Shown here: positions 44,796 to 54,190 of the stretch, one piece after another
Layout: each line of letters opens with the position of its first letter
Numbering within the stretch: position 1 is the first letter of the stretch
Assembly (NCBI RefSeq): GCF_032062245.1
Contig: NZ_DAMBQF010000006.1
Span: 53,968 to 117,967 of the forward strand
Reading direction: 5' to 3'
Source of the DNA: Soonwooa sp032062245
GTDB taxonomy: Bacteria; Bacteroidota; Bacteroidia; Flavobacteriales; Weeksellaceae
Length of the DNA: 64,000 nucleotides
Notes under the pieces: generated by a model
Told to the model about the DNA's origin: nothing
What the model saw: the letters and a program-made list of their open reading frames with translations, nothing else
The model's database searches: none
Made by a program: the position numbers and the translations under genes

Positions 44796-46061
44796 ATGAA
44801 AGACGAATTGGACGATACCAAAGATTTTTTGCAAAACATTAGTGACCAGATTAATGTTTTTTTTGCACAGTATTTTCGAGGTGATGCTGCTTGGATTTTT
44901 CAGGTGACGTGCAAAATTTTGGTGCTATTAGGCTTTTTATTTTTAGTAGATTTTCTAATCAAATTAGGCTTTAAACTGGTTTCAAAATATTTTTCGAATC
45001 CAGAAAAGTATCCATTTGTCTATTCTTTAATTAAAGCTCGTTTTTTTAACTCAATTGCGCACATTATTGCGTTGGGTCTTTGTACGTTTGCTCTGGATTC
45101 CATTTTTTATGCGGGCATGCATAAGATTACTAAAGGTATTCTCGATAAGATTGTCGACATTGGGCAAGTTGTTGTTATCGCTGGTTTGGGCTTGCGACTT
45201 TACAACGCGATTGAGAAGTATTATATCCTTACAAAAGACAGTTACAAATTGATTGCTTTTCGTGCGATTTCGCAAACCGTTAAGATTTTTGGTGGTGTAA
45301 TTTTGTTTTTTATCGCTATCAAAATCATATTTAACATCAGTGCTGGGACAATTTTGGGAAGTCTTGGGGCAATTACTGCAGTAATGGTTTTGGTGTTTAG
45401 AGATACTATTTTGGGTTTTGTAACAGGGATCCATGTGGCGACCTCTCGAAGTTTGAAAGTTGGTGATTGGATTGGCATTCCGAAATATAATTTGGAGGGT
45501 AATGTTATGGAAATTAGTCTTTTAACAACCAAAATTATGAATTTTGATAAGACAATTTCTACCGTTCCGACTTATGATTTGATGACCACCGAAATTCGAA
45601 ATTATCAAGTGATGACCGAAGGAAATCTTCGTCGTATAAAGCGTTCGATGATTTTTAATATTAAATCTTTTCATTTTTTAGAAGAAGCAGATCTAGATCG
45701 TTTAGAAAAAGTAAATTTAATTTCTGATTATATTAAAACCAAACGTTCCGAAATCGCAAGGGAACAAAACGATTATCAGAATCCTGAAAATGATCTCAAC
45801 CGTCAACAATTGACCAATATTGGGGTTTTCAGAAAGTATGTAGAAGCTTATCTTAAACATAATCCTAATATCGAGCAGAAGGAAATTATCCTCGTTCGAC
45901 AACTCGAAAACACAACGCAAGGTCTTCCATTGGAGATTTATTGTTTTACAATTTACTCGAATTTAGCAGACTACGAGCGCGTTCAGTCAGATATTTTTGA
46001 CCATCTTTTGGTCGCAGCGCAAGACTTTGAGTTGGAGATTATGCAAGTCAATAAAATTTAA
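44796..46061 (+). CDS. Small-conductance mechanosensitive channel (MscS family, YbdG-like)
   Basis: A 421-residue protein with about five membrane helices, then the MscS core: the pore helix region ISAGTILGSLGAITAVMVLVFRDTILGFVTGI, the beta domain SRSLKVGDWIGIP, and VPTYDLMTTEIRNYQVM. The long C-terminal cytosolic domain and N-terminal extra helices fit the YbdG/MscM branch. It relieves turgor on osmotic downshift. pdxJ follows 14 bases downstream on the same strand. Confidence 0.9.
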   Translation: MKDELDDTKDFLQNISDQINVFFAQYFRGDAAWIFQVTCKILVLLGFLFLVDFLIKLGFKLVSKYFSNPEKYPFVYSLIKARFFNSIAHIIALGLCTFALDSIFYAGMHKITKGILDKIVDIGQVVVIAGLGLRLYNAIEKYYILTKDSYKLIAFRAISQTVKIFGGVILFFIAIKIIFNISAGTILGSLGAITAVMVLVFRDTILGFVTGIHVATSRSLKVGDWIGIPKYNLEGNVMEISLLTTKIMNFDKTISTVPTYDLMTTEIRNYQVMTEGNLRRIKRSMIFNIKSFHFLEEADLDRLEKVNLISDYIKTKRSEIAREQNDYQNPENDLNRQQLTNIGVFRKYVEAYLKHNPNIEQKEIILVRQLENTTQGLPLEIYCFTIYSNLADYERVQSDIFDHLLVAAQDFELEIMQVNKI

Positions 46062-46075
46062 AATCAAATTAAAAA

Positions 46076-46798
46076 ATGACAACAAAACTAAGTGTCAATA
46101 TCAATAAAATTGCAACTTTAAGAAATGCAAGAGGTGGTGATGTGCCAAGTGTAACACAAATTGCAATCGATGCGCAGAAATTTGGCGCACAAGGTATTAC
46201 CATTCATCCAAGACCTGATGAAAGACATATCACTCGCAAAGATGTTTATAATCTAAAACCTTTGGTCACAACCGAATTTAATATTGAAGGAAATCCTTAT
46301 CCAGATTTTATTAAAATGGTTTTGGAAGTGAAGCCTGAGCAAGTAACTTTAGTTCCTGATGCAGAAGATGCGATTACATCAAATGCTGGCTGGGATTGTA
46401 AAACGCATTTGGATAAGTTGACAGACATCGTTTCGACTTTTAAAAATGCGGGAATTCGAACTTCGATTTTCTTAGATCCATATCCCGAAATGGTAGAGTG
46501 GGCAGCAAAAACGGGAGCAGATCGAATCGAACTTTACACAGAAGCTTTTGCAAAAGAATATCCAAATAATCCTGAAGCAGCGATTAAAGATTACTACGAA
46601 ACTTCACTTAAAGCAACCGAATTTGGTTTAGGAATTAACGCAGGACATGATTTAAGTTTAGACAATTTAAAATATTTTTCTGACAATATTCCTAACTTAT
46701 TGGAAGTTTCGATTGGTCATGCTTTGATTTCGGAAGCTTTGTACATGGGATTAGAAAACACCATCCAAGCTTATCTGAAGAGATTGGCGAAATGGTAG
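46076..46798 (+). CDS. pdxJ: Pyridoxine 5'-phosphate synthase
   Basis: A 240-residue TIM barrel that condenses 3-amino-2-oxopropyl phosphate with deoxyxylulose phosphate. Start LSVNINKIATLRNARGGD, then GITIHPRPDERHI and EVSIGHALISEAL near the C-terminus, with the phosphate-binding and catalytic residues of the family. Possibly cotranscribed with the channel upstream. Its presence implies the DXP-dependent vitamin B6 route. Confidence 0.95.
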   Translation: MTTKLSVNINKIATLRNARGGDVPSVTQIAIDAQKFGAQGITIHPRPDERHITRKDVYNLKPLVTTEFNIEGNPYPDFIKMVLEVKPEQVTLVPDAEDAITSNAGWDCKTHLDKLTDIVSTFKNAGIRTSIFLDPYPEMVEWAAKTGADRIELYTEAFAKEYPNNPEAAIKDYYETSLKATEFGLGINAGHDLSLDNLKYFSDNIPNLLEVSIGHALISEALYMGLENTIQAYLKRLAKW

Positions 46799-46874
46799 AA
46801 CATAAATGATGAATTATTAATTATGAATTTTGGAAAATATTTAAAATCTAAAATTCAAAATTAAAAGTTTTAAA

Positions 46875-47654
46875 ATGGAAATATTACATTCTAAAATATA
46901 CGGAGAAGATAAGGCTGGGACGCCTTTGTTGGTGCTACATGGACTTTTCGGAATGCTCGACAACTGGGGAAGTTTCGGGAAAGAATTTGGAGAAATGATG
47001 CCAACGCATTTGTTGGATCTTAGAAATCACGGCAGAAGTTTTCATTCGTCGTCGATGACGCATGATGATTTAGCAAACGATATTATCAATTACATGAATG
47101 CTCATAACATGGATAAAGCCTATCTTTTGGGACATTCTCTTGGTGGAAAAGCGGTAATGCAATGCGCTATTAATTTCCCTGAAAAAATAGAAAAACTTAT
47201 CGTTGTTGATATTTCGCCAAAAGCATATCCAGCACATCATCAAGGTATTATTAAAGCTTTGCAGTCGGTTGATTTTTCTAAAGTTGAATCGCGTCACGAT
47301 GTGGAAGATGTTCTCAAAGAATTTATCCCAGAGACTTTTGTTATTCAGTTTTTGATGAAGAATCTTTATTGGACAGAGGATAAGAAGTTGGACTGGCGTT
47401 TTAACCTACAAACTTTGGCGGATAACTATACAGAATTTGTGTCTAACGCAATCAAATTTGGTGTTTACAATGGTCCGACTTTGTTTATAAAAGGTTCTAA
47501 GTCCAATTATATTCTTCCGCAAGACGATTTCTTAATCAAGCAACAGTTTCCGAATTCTAATTTGGTAGAGATTCCAAATGCCTCGCATTGGGTGCAAGCC
47601 AATAATCCAACTGATTTTGCAATTGCAGTTAAAGCATTTTTGTTTGATAAATAA
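46875..47654 (+). CDS. Alpha/beta-hydrolase (YbfF-like esterase)
   Basis: A 259-residue hydrolase: oxyanion region VLHGLFGMLDNWG, nucleophile elbow GHSLGG with Ser88, and a C-terminal His in ASHWVQANNP. The HGLFG and lid pattern resemble YbfF-type acyl-thioester or carboxyl esterases. Substrate unknown. The 76-base AT-rich gap after pdxJ shows no terminator, so it may share that transcript. Confidence 0.85.
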   Translation: MEILHSKIYGEDKAGTPLLVLHGLFGMLDNWGSFGKEFGEMMPTHLLDLRNHGRSFHSSSMTHDDLANDIINYMNAHNMDKAYLLGHSLGGKAVMQCAINFPEKIEKLIVVDISPKAYPAHHQGIIKALQSVDFSKVESRHDVEDVLKEFIPETFVIQFLMKNLYWTEDKKLDWRFNLQTLADNYTEFVSNAIKFGVYNGPTLFIKGSKSNYILPQDDFLIKQQFPNSNLVEIPNASHWVQANNPTDFAIAVKAFLFDK

Positions 47655-47681
47655 GAGGTTTTAATTTAGAGTTTCAATGCG

Positions 47682-47689
47682 TATCTTTG
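47682..47689 (+). promoter_or_regulatory. -7 element upstream of the epimerase gene
   Basis: TATCTTTG fits TAnnTTTG and is 29 bases before the TTG start; the -33 element is poor. Confidence 0.45.
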
Positions 47690-47718
47690 TCGGAACTTGA
47701 TTTTATAAAAACTACAGC

Positions 47719-48744
47719 TTGGAGGCACATCCGAAGGAAGAATACATTTTAGTAACTGGTGCAACGGGGATTTTGGGGCGCGTTATTGTTTTAGAACTTC
47801 TGAAACAAGGACGTAAAGTTCGTGCTACCAAACGTCCAAATAGCGATTTAAAAGATGTTTTGAATTCTTATAAATTCTATACCGATCAGCCTGATTTTTA
47901 TTTTAACCAAATCGAATGGATTAATACCGATTTTGACGATATTTTTTCTTTAGAAAAAGCCGTTGAAAATGTCTCCGAAATTTACCATTGTGCGGCAAAG
48001 GTTAGCTTTCACCCGAAAGATCGTGACTTGATGTACAAAACCAATATCGAAGGAACAAAAAATCTACTTTACGCAGTACAAGATTCTGGTGTCGAAAAAT
48101 TTTGTTTTGTAAGTTCTGTAGCGGTTTTAGATGGTTTTAATGACGAAAAATTACAGGACGAAACCTGCGATTTTAATTCTAAATTAGATCATTCAGCTTA
48201 TGCTAAATCCAAACATTTCTCTGAAATGGAAATTTGGCGCGCAGCAGCTGAAGGACTCAATGTTGTCATCGTTAATCCGTCGATTATCATTGGTTCTGGC
48301 AATTGGTCGAGTAGTAGTGGTGAGATGTTTGGACAACTTGCAAAATCAGGCTTTTCGACAGATGGATCATCAGGTTATGTTGACGTTCGTGATGTGGCAA
48401 AAATTAGTATTCAGTTGATGGATTCTAATATATTTGATCAAAGATTTGTTTTAAATTCTGAAAATATTAAAAATGAAATCATCGCTAATAAAGTGAGAAC
48501 AGCTGTTGGTCAATCACCAGTCAAAATTATTTCTAAATCTGTTTTAAATATTGGAAAAACGCTTAACATGCTATTTGGTTGGCTTATTCCGAGTCTTCGT
48601 ATGGCGAACAAAGTTAATATTGAAGCCATAACTTCTGAGTCCAAACTCAGCAATCAAAAAATTAAAAAACAATTGAATTTCGATTTTATGCCCGTTTCGG
48701 AAAGCTTCGATTTTCATTTGAAAAATTATATACAAGATAAATAA
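47719..48744 (+). CDS. NAD-dependent epimerase/dehydratase (extended SDR)
   Basis: A 341-residue Rossmann protein with the glycine motif TGATGILG near residue 15, the active-site YAKSK (Tyr/Lys about 158-162) and upstream Ser in FVSSVAVL. This places it among extended SDRs of the dihydroflavonol reductase / 3-beta-HSD type; the substrate cannot be inferred. No ATG fits, so translation probably starts at TTG 47719, which leaves a normal N-terminus. The acyl-CoA ligase gene begins directly after its stop. Confidence 0.85.
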   Translation: MEAHPKEEYILVTGATGILGRVIVLELLKQGRKVRATKRPNSDLKDVLNSYKFYTDQPDFYFNQIEWINTDFDDIFSLEKAVENVSEIYHCAAKVSFHPKDRDLMYKTNIEGTKNLLYAVQDSGVEKFCFVSSVAVLDGFNDEKLQDETCDFNSKLDHSAYAKSKHFSEMEIWRAAAEGLNVVIVNPSIIIGSGNWSSSSGEMFGQLAKSGFSTDGSSGYVDVRDVAKISIQLMDSNIFDQRFVLNSENIKNEIIANKVRTAVGQSPVKIISKSVLNIGKTLNMLFGWLIPSLRMANKVNIEAITSESKLSNQKIKKQLNFDFMPVSESFDFHLKNYIQDK

Positions 48745-50511
48745 ATGAATATTGCAAATTTCTTGATAACCAATGCACAAAATTATCCTCTAAAGCAAGC
48801 TATCGGTTTCAAAAGTGGAGCAGGATGGTCGCATCTTAATTGGAGAAAATTGAAGACGGTGGTTTTCAAAACCGCAAATGCATTGAAGGAAGCCGGCATA
48901 CAAAAAGGTGACCGTGTAGCGATCTATTCTGACAACTCGGCAGAGTGGATTACGATGGACTTGGCGACTTTGGCGATTGGTGCAGTAACGGTGCCGATAT
49001 ATTCGAGCAATACTAAAGATCAAGCCAAGCATGTTATCCTCGATTCGGGTGCAAAAATTATCTTGACAGGTAACAAAGACCATTACGACAACGCGATTGC
49101 TTTGTTGGAAGAATGTCCAAGTCTTGAAAGAATTATCGTTACCAAAACTTACGAAAGAATTATTCACGACCAAAGTATTCATCTTCAAAAATTCATAAAA
49201 CCTGCAAGCGAAAACTTGGAGATTTTGGATATGCAAGAAGATGATTTGGCGACCATCATTTATACTTCTGGTACGACAGGAACACCAAAAGGCGTGATGT
49301 TGATGCATGGGAATTTTGTGAAAGCTTTTGACGCACATTTTGAATTTTTTAAATTTAAGAACTTTGAAGACGAACATTCATTTGCGTTTTTACCATTAAC
49401 TCACGTTTTCGAAAGAAGTTGGACTTTATTAGCAATGTCTGGCGGTGCAAAAGTTTCGTTTTTGACGAATACAAAAGCCATTGCGGAAGAATTGCCGATT
49501 GTGCAACCAACGATGATGTGCTCGGTTCCGAGATTTTATCAGAAGATTTATATTAAAATTCAAGAAACGATTCAGAGTTTTTCACCAACTAAACAGAAGA
49601 TCTTTAATTGGGCTTTGGGTGTTGGTTCTCAATATCACGAATTAAAACGACAAGAAAAATCAATTCCATTGGGATTGGGTTTAAAATATAATCTTGCCGA
49701 TACTTTAGTTTTCAAAAAGATAAAAGGACAATTAGGTGGTCGATTATGGTTTATGCCTTGTGGTGGTGCTTCAATTTCTCCTGAGATTGCAAAATTTTTT
49801 GATGCGATGGGCATTCATTTGACGGTTGGCTACGGACTAACTGAAACGACGGCAACTTTGGCGCTTTATCCTTTAACTAAATATAAATTTGGGACAACTG
49901 GTCGTACGTTACCAGGCGTTGAAATTAAAATTGGTAATGACGAAGAAATTCTTGCAAAAGGAAATGGCATCATGAAAGGTTACTACAATCGTCCAGAAGA
50001 AACAGCGGAAGTTTTTACAGAAGATGGTTGGTTCCGGACGGGAGATTGCGGAACGATTGACGCCGAAGGCAATTTGACAATTACTGATCGTATCAAAGAT
50101 TTGATGAAAACCTCGAATGGGAAGTATATTTCACCACAAGCGACGGAGAATCTTTTGACCAACGATGCTTTTGTACAACAAGCGGTTCTTATTGCAGAAG
50201 GTCGATCTTATGTAACAGCTTTAATTGTTCCAAATTTTGAAACTTTGGAAGAAAAAGCAAAACAAGAAAATATTACGTATCAATCTCACGAGGATTTAAT
50301 TAAAAATCCGATAGTTGTGGAGTTTTACAATCAAAAAATAAATGAACTTCAAAAAGATTTAGCATCTTACGAAAAGATTAAAAAAATAAGTTTGATACCT
50401 CGAGATTTCCAAATGGATTTAGGTGAGATGACACCAACTTTGAAAGTTCGTCGTAAAGTGGTTTTAGAAAAATTTGCTGATCTTATCGAAGAAATGTACA
50501 AAGGTCATTAA
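48745..50511 (+). CDS. Long-chain fatty acid-CoA ligase (AMP-dependent synthetase)
   Basis: A 588-residue adenylate-forming enzyme. The AMP motif is YTSGTTGTPKGVML (about 172-185), followed by YGLTETTATL and the hinge DGWFRTGDCGTID...ITDRIKDLMKTSNGKYISP. It activates fatty acids to CoA thioesters at the membrane. The start ATG abuts the stop of the epimerase gene, so the two are probably cotranscribed. Downstream lies a degenerate repeat array. Confidence 0.9.
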   Translation: MNIANFLITNAQNYPLKQAIGFKSGAGWSHLNWRKLKTVVFKTANALKEAGIQKGDRVAIYSDNSAEWITMDLATLAIGAVTVPIYSSNTKDQAKHVILDSGAKIILTGNKDHYDNAIALLEECPSLERIIVTKTYERIIHDQSIHLQKFIKPASENLEILDMQEDDLATIIYTSGTTGTPKGVMLMHGNFVKAFDAHFEFFKFKNFEDEHSFAFLPLTHVFERSWTLLAMSGGAKVSFLTNTKAIAEELPIVQPTMMCSVPRFYQKIYIKIQETIQSFSPTKQKIFNWALGVGSQYHELKRQEKSIPLGLGLKYNLADTLVFKKIKGQLGGRLWFMPCGGASISPEIAKFFDAMGIHLTVGYGLTETTATLALYPLTKYKFGTTGRTLPGVEIKIGNDEEILAKGNGIMKGYYNRPEETAEVFTEDGWFRTGDCGTIDAEGNLTITDRIKDLMKTSNGKYISPQATENLLTNDAFVQQAVLIAEGRSYVTALIVPNFETLEEKAKQENITYQSHEDLIKNPIVVEFYNQKINELQKDLASYEKIKKISLIPRDFQMDLGEMTPTLKVRRKVVLEKFADLIEEMYKGH

Positions 50512-50520
50512 TTGAAAATC

Positions 50521-50820
50521 GAGTCCCGAAGGGACGATTTATTATAGAATAGGATGTAATCCTATTAAAGGGTGAATTTATTTTTAAAAAGTTAGAAGGG
50601 ACAATTTATTATAGAATAGGATGTAATCCTATTAAAAGATGAATTTATTTTTAAAAATTTCGAAGGGACGATTAAGTACAGAATAGGAGGTATAATATAT
50701 GTGATAAAATCCCGAAGGGATGAATTATCATAGTCTAGGACGGAAGTCATAGGAAAATAAAACATTTACGCAATAATCCCGAAAGGACAAATAATCATAA
50801 CCTAGGACGCAGTCCTGAAA
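50521..50820. repeat. Array of about five degenerate palindromic repeats
   Basis: Units start near 50521, 50591, 50658, 50710 and 50777. Each begins with a TCCCGAAGGGAC-like palindrome. A spacer (ATTTATTATAGA or similar) leads to a second palindrome: AATAGG and CCTATT around ATGTAAT in units 1-2, and TAGGACGCAGTCCT in unit 5. Units 1 and 2 are almost identical; later ones drift. This looks like the REP-type or RNA-like dispersed repeats known from Bacteroidetes genomes. No gene lies within. Confidence 0.8.
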
Positions 50821-50825
50821 AAAAT

Positions 50826-51893
50826 ATGGAAAATCAATTTTTAGGAAATAAAAACTTTAATATTAGTAATCAAACGGTGACAGAATCTTGTCCGTCGAAT
50901 ATTGCGATTATTAAATATTGGGGAAAATACGAAAATCAGATTCCAGCGAATCCAAGTATTAGTTATACGCTTAACAACTGTAAAACCAATACAACGATGG
51001 AATTTTTAGCGAACGAAGAATTTTCTGTTCAAACTTTTCTTGCAGGAAATGAAGAAAAAAAATTCGCTGAAAAAATTGAAAAATATTTTAAAAACATCGA
51101 AAAGTATTTACCTTGGATTCTGAAAGGTAAGTTCATTATTAAAACTGAAAACACTTTTCCTCACAGTTCTGGTATTGCAAGTTCGGCTTCTGGTTTTGGC
51201 GCGATTGCAAAATGTCTAATGGCTTTGGACGAAAAATTTTCGGCGGAAAATCACCAACCAACAACCAGCAACTTAGATATTCAAAAAGCTAGTTTTTTAG
51301 CGAGATTGGGAAGTGGGAGCGCTTGTAGAAGCCTTTACAACGGCCTAATTGTTTGGGGAAAAACCAAGGAAGTTGCAGAAAGTTCGGACTTGTTTGCAGT
51401 TCCTTATCCGAAGGACGAAATTCACTCGATTTTCAAAAATTTTAACGATTGGGTTTTGCTGATTCATGAAGGTGAAAAAAGCGTATCATCTACTGTTGGC
51501 CATGGATTGATGAACACAAATCCTTATGCAGAAAGACGTTTTCAAGAAGCTCACGAGAATTTTGACACATTAAAAACGATTCTAGCGACTGGCGATTTGG
51601 ATGGATTTATCAAATTGACAGAACACGAAGCTTTGACTCTTCATGCGATGATGATGATGAGCGATCCTGCTTTTATTTTGATGAAAACAGGCACTTTGGA
51701 AGTGATTAATAAAATTTGGGAGTTCCGAAGAATAACGAGTCTACCGTTATTTTTTACTTTAGATGCTGGTGCAAATGTTCATCTTCTGTTCCCGAATCAT
51801 CCCGAACAAGATAAAATCGAGAACTTTATTAATCAAGAATTATTGCCATTTACGCAAAAAGGTGGCGTTGTTAAAGATGTGATGAGGTTTTAA
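50826..51893 (+). CDS. mvaD: Diphosphomevalonate decarboxylase
   Basis: A 355-residue GHMP kinase-fold enzyme that makes isopentenyl diphosphate from mevalonate diphosphate. CPSNIAIIKYWGK at the N-terminus, the phosphate loop SSGIASSASGFGAIA, and SACRSLYNGLIVW are diagnostic. It shows that isoprenoids are made by the mevalonate route, as in many flavobacteria. The ATG is immediately after the repeat array, which thus forms its leader. It ends before a terminator at 51921. Confidence 0.95.
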   Translation: MENQFLGNKNFNISNQTVTESCPSNIAIIKYWGKYENQIPANPSISYTLNNCKTNTTMEFLANEEFSVQTFLAGNEEKKFAEKIEKYFKNIEKYLPWILKGKFIIKTENTFPHSSGIASSASGFGAIAKCLMALDEKFSAENHQPTTSNLDIQKASFLARLGSGSACRSLYNGLIVWGKTKEVAESSDLFAVPYPKDEIHSIFKNFNDWVLLIHEGEKSVSSTVGHGLMNTNPYAERRFQEAHENFDTLKTILATGDLDGFIKLTEHEALTLHAMMMMSDPAFILMKTGTLEVINKIWEFRRITSLPLFFTLDAGANVHLLFPNHPEQDKIENFINQELLPFTQKGGVVKDVMRF

Positions 51894-51920
51894 TTTTTAA
51901 TAAAGAAATAATTTTATAAG

Positions 51921-51954
51921 TTGAGTAGAGTGAAGATTCTGCTCAATTTTTTTT
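51921..51954 (+). terminator. Terminator of mvaD
   Basis: TTGAGtAGA and TCTgCTCAA form an imperfect stem (51921-51946) followed by eight T's. Confidence 0.75.
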
Positions 51955-52111
51955 AATGATATTTAAATGAAAGTAAGAAAAAACACAAATCATTTTATTT
52001 TGCGGACTTTCGCCACTTTGTGGTTTCACCAAAGCAAATCTTATCATTTCAAATGAAGGGAAAGATCAATTTTGAACAAAAAAATCTAATTTTAAATTTT
52101 AAAATAACATT

Positions 52112-52489
52112 ATGAAAATCCACCACATCGCAATAATTTGTTCTGATTATGAGGTTTCGAGAAAGTTTTACACTGAAATTTTAGGTTTAAATATTATTCG
52201 TGAAGTTTATCGTGAAGAAAGACAATCTTACAAATTAGATTTATCGATTCATAATCATTATGTTATCGAGCTTTTTTCGTTCCCGAATCCACCCAAAAGA
52301 ATGTCTCAACCAGAAGCATGTGGACTATGACATTTAGCTTTTTCGGTTGAAGATGTCGAGAAAAAAAGACAAGAATTTATTTTAAAATCTTTAGTCTGTG
52401 AAGACATCAGAATTGATGAATTTACCGAGAAAAAATTCTTTTTTACGCAAGATCCAGATGGACTGCCAATGGAGTTTTACGAAAAATAA
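52112..52489 (+). pseudogene. YaeR/SMU1112c-type glyoxalase-like VOC protein, one nonsense codon
   Basis: The frame encodes a complete 125-residue VOC protein (KIHHIAIICSDYEVSRKFY, then YVIELFSFPNPPKRMSQPEACGL) broken by a TGA at 52328-52330. It then continues HLAFSVEDVEKKRQEF to DPDGLPMEFYEK and TAA at 52487. In homologues the interrupted spot reads EACGLRHLAF, so CGA or AGA became TGA. Metal-ligand His and Glu residues are otherwise in place. The gene converges on the DUF1634 gene, whose stop is adjacent. Confidence 0.9.
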
Positions 52490-52867
52490 TTAATGCGCAT
52501 AACCACTAATAAAACTTACAAACATAATTCCCAAAACAATCAACGAAATGACAACATAAGTGTAATCTTTCTCTTTTAGATAACCGATTAGCGCAAAGAT
52601 AATTCGCATTAACGGGGTGAGAATCAACAGTAAAATCCCTAATTGGATAATGCCCATGCCTTCAAAATGCTTAAGCGAATTCCAAAAGCTTTGCCATACA
52701 TTTTCACTAGGAATACCAAGTTGATCGTAGTTTTTTGGCATTTCAAAACCTTCAAGATAAAGCTTAATAAAACCAACTAATGAGGTCGTTACTGACAAAA
52801 TAACGCCCAGACGAAGAAGATTTCCTACTGAGCGGTTAAGGTCCAAATCTGTGAATTCCTTTCTCAT
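52490..52867 (-). CDS. DUF1634 membrane protein
   Basis: A 125-residue protein with three membrane helices (LGVILSVTTSLVGFIKLYL, GIIQLGILLLILTPLMRIIFALI, YVVISLIVLGIMFVSFISG). DUF1634 genes typically accompany TauE/SafE exporters, and here the two are 6 bases apart in that order, so the protein is presumably an accessory subunit. Confidence 0.88.
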   Translation of the reverse strand: MRKEFTDLDLNRSVGNLLRLGVILSVTTSLVGFIKLYLEGFEMPKNYDQLGIPSENVWQSFWNSLKHFEGMGIIQLGILLLILTPLMRIIFALIGYLKEKDYTYVVISLIVLGIMFVSFISGYAH

Positions 52868-52873
52868 TTGTCG

Positions 52874-53704
52874 TTATTTAAAATTGTTGGTTAACCCGTT
52901 ATACATCATATAAATCGACAAAATTGTAATAACAATCGCGAAGAAAGTTTTTAGTTTTTTAGTTTTAGAAACCATCAAAGTTTTAGCGCCGATAAGACTT
53001 CCCACAACAACGCCAATTAATACTGGCGCAACAATAACAGGGATAATTTCGCCTCGCTGAAAATAAATCAACGCACCAGCAACTGCCGTTACACCAATCA
53101 TAAAATTACTAGTCGTCGTCGAAACTTTGAAAGGTAATTTCATCATATTATCCATGGCCAAAACCTTTAGTGCACCAGATCCGATACCAAGTAAACCAGA
53201 CATTGCACCTGCAAAAACCATCATCAAAAATCCAGGAACTGTGTTTCTCGCCGAATAGTTTTTAATAACGCCTTTGTCTGGGAAAGTCCCATAAAGTTTT
53301 AATTTGTCCTCGAGACTTCCTTTTATTAAAGTTTCCTGATGATCAGGTTTTCCTTTTAAATTTAAGATTACGGTTAAAATTAAAATACTAGCAAAGATAA
53401 TCCCGATGGTGTTAGGATTTAACATCCCCGAAACTAAAGCTCCCAAAATGGCGCCTGCAGTTGTTGCAATTTCTAAAAACATCCCAATTCGCATATTGGT
53501 GAAGCCTTCTTTAACAAAAGCAACCGCCGAACCTGAAGATGTGCCGATAACCGAGATAAGAGATGCGCCGATGGCATAATGCATTGGGACGCCGAAGCCT
53601 AATGTTAAAAGCGGGATAATGATGACGCCGCCGCCTAGTCCTGTTAGTGAGCCTAATAGTCCTGCTGAGACTGCACCTAGGAATAAAATTATGATTTCCG
53701 TCAT
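52874..53704 (-). CDS. TauE/SafE family anion exporter
   Basis: A 276-residue membrane protein with about eight helices in two repeats. Each repeat starts with a glycine-rich motif: SAGLLGSLTGLGGGVIIIP at the N-terminus and GAMSGLLGIGSGALKVLAM near residue 165. The family exports sulfite or organosulfur anions. It forms a two-gene unit with the DUF1634 gene downstream. Confidence 0.9.
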   Translation of the reverse strand: MTEIIILFLGAVSAGLLGSLTGLGGGVIIIPLLTLGFGVPMHYAIGASLISVIGTSSGSAVAFVKEGFTNMRIGMFLEIATTAGAILGALVSGMLNPNTIGIIFASILILTVILNLKGKPDHQETLIKGSLEDKLKLYGTFPDKGVIKNYSARNTVPGFLMMVFAGAMSGLLGIGSGALKVLAMDNMMKLPFKVSTTTSNFMIGVTAVAGALIYFQRGEIIPVIVAPVLIGVVVGSLIGAKTLMVSKTKKLKTFFAIVITILSIYMMYNGLTNNFK

Positions 53705-53820
53705 ATCGCAAATATAATTGTATTGCGTCGCTTTTACAAGATATTCTGTATTTTTCTGTTGTAAACTTTAACTTCTTAGTTTTCTTCGGTATCTTTGGCA
53801 TTATTATAATTTTTTTAAAC

Positions 53821-54153
53821 ATGAGCGAAACACACATCTGTCCAAAATGTCAATCAGAATATACTTACGAAAACGGAAATTTAATGACTTGTTCTCAATG
53901 TTTCAATGAGTGGGATCCCGCAGAAATTGACATGGAAGGCAGAATTTTGGACGCTAACGGTAACGAATTGAAAGACGGCGATTCTGTTGTTGTGGTTAAA
54001 GATCTTCCTGTTAAAGGTGCGCCGAAGCCTGTTAAAGCGGGTACCAAAGTTAAAAATATTCGACTAAGACCTGATAGCGATCATAATATCGATTGCAAAA
54101 TTGATGGTTTTGGAGCAATGGCTTTAAAATCTGAATTTGTAAAAAAAGCTTAA
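53821..54153 (+). CDS. yjdM: Zinc-ribbon protein YjdM (PhnA family)
   Basis: A 110-residue protein. The N-terminal zinc ribbon CPKC...CSQC is followed by the PhnA/YjdM domain LDANGNELKDGDSVVVVKDLPVKG, then KAGTKVKNIRL and GFGAMALKSEFVKKA. Despite the old name it is not part of phosphonate degradation, and its role is not settled. purK follows 37 bases downstream on the same strand. Confidence 0.93.
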   Translation: MSETHICPKCQSEYTYENGNLMTCSQCFNEWDPAEIDMEGRILDANGNELKDGDSVVVVKDLPVKGAPKPVKAGTKVKNIRLRPDSDHNIDCKIDGFGAMALKSEFVKKA

Positions 54154-54190
54154 AATTCTAAAATCAATCTAATTTAAAAGTAAAAGAAAA

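Noticed and set aside
50521..50820. CRISPR array
   Set aside because: Units drift, spacers are themselves similar AT-rich sequence, and there are no cas genes nearby.
51967..52056. 29-codon ORF between mvaD and the YaeR pseudogene
   Set aside because: No family resemblance or start signal; the CTTTG-rich sequence looks like a worn dispersed repeat rather than a gene.
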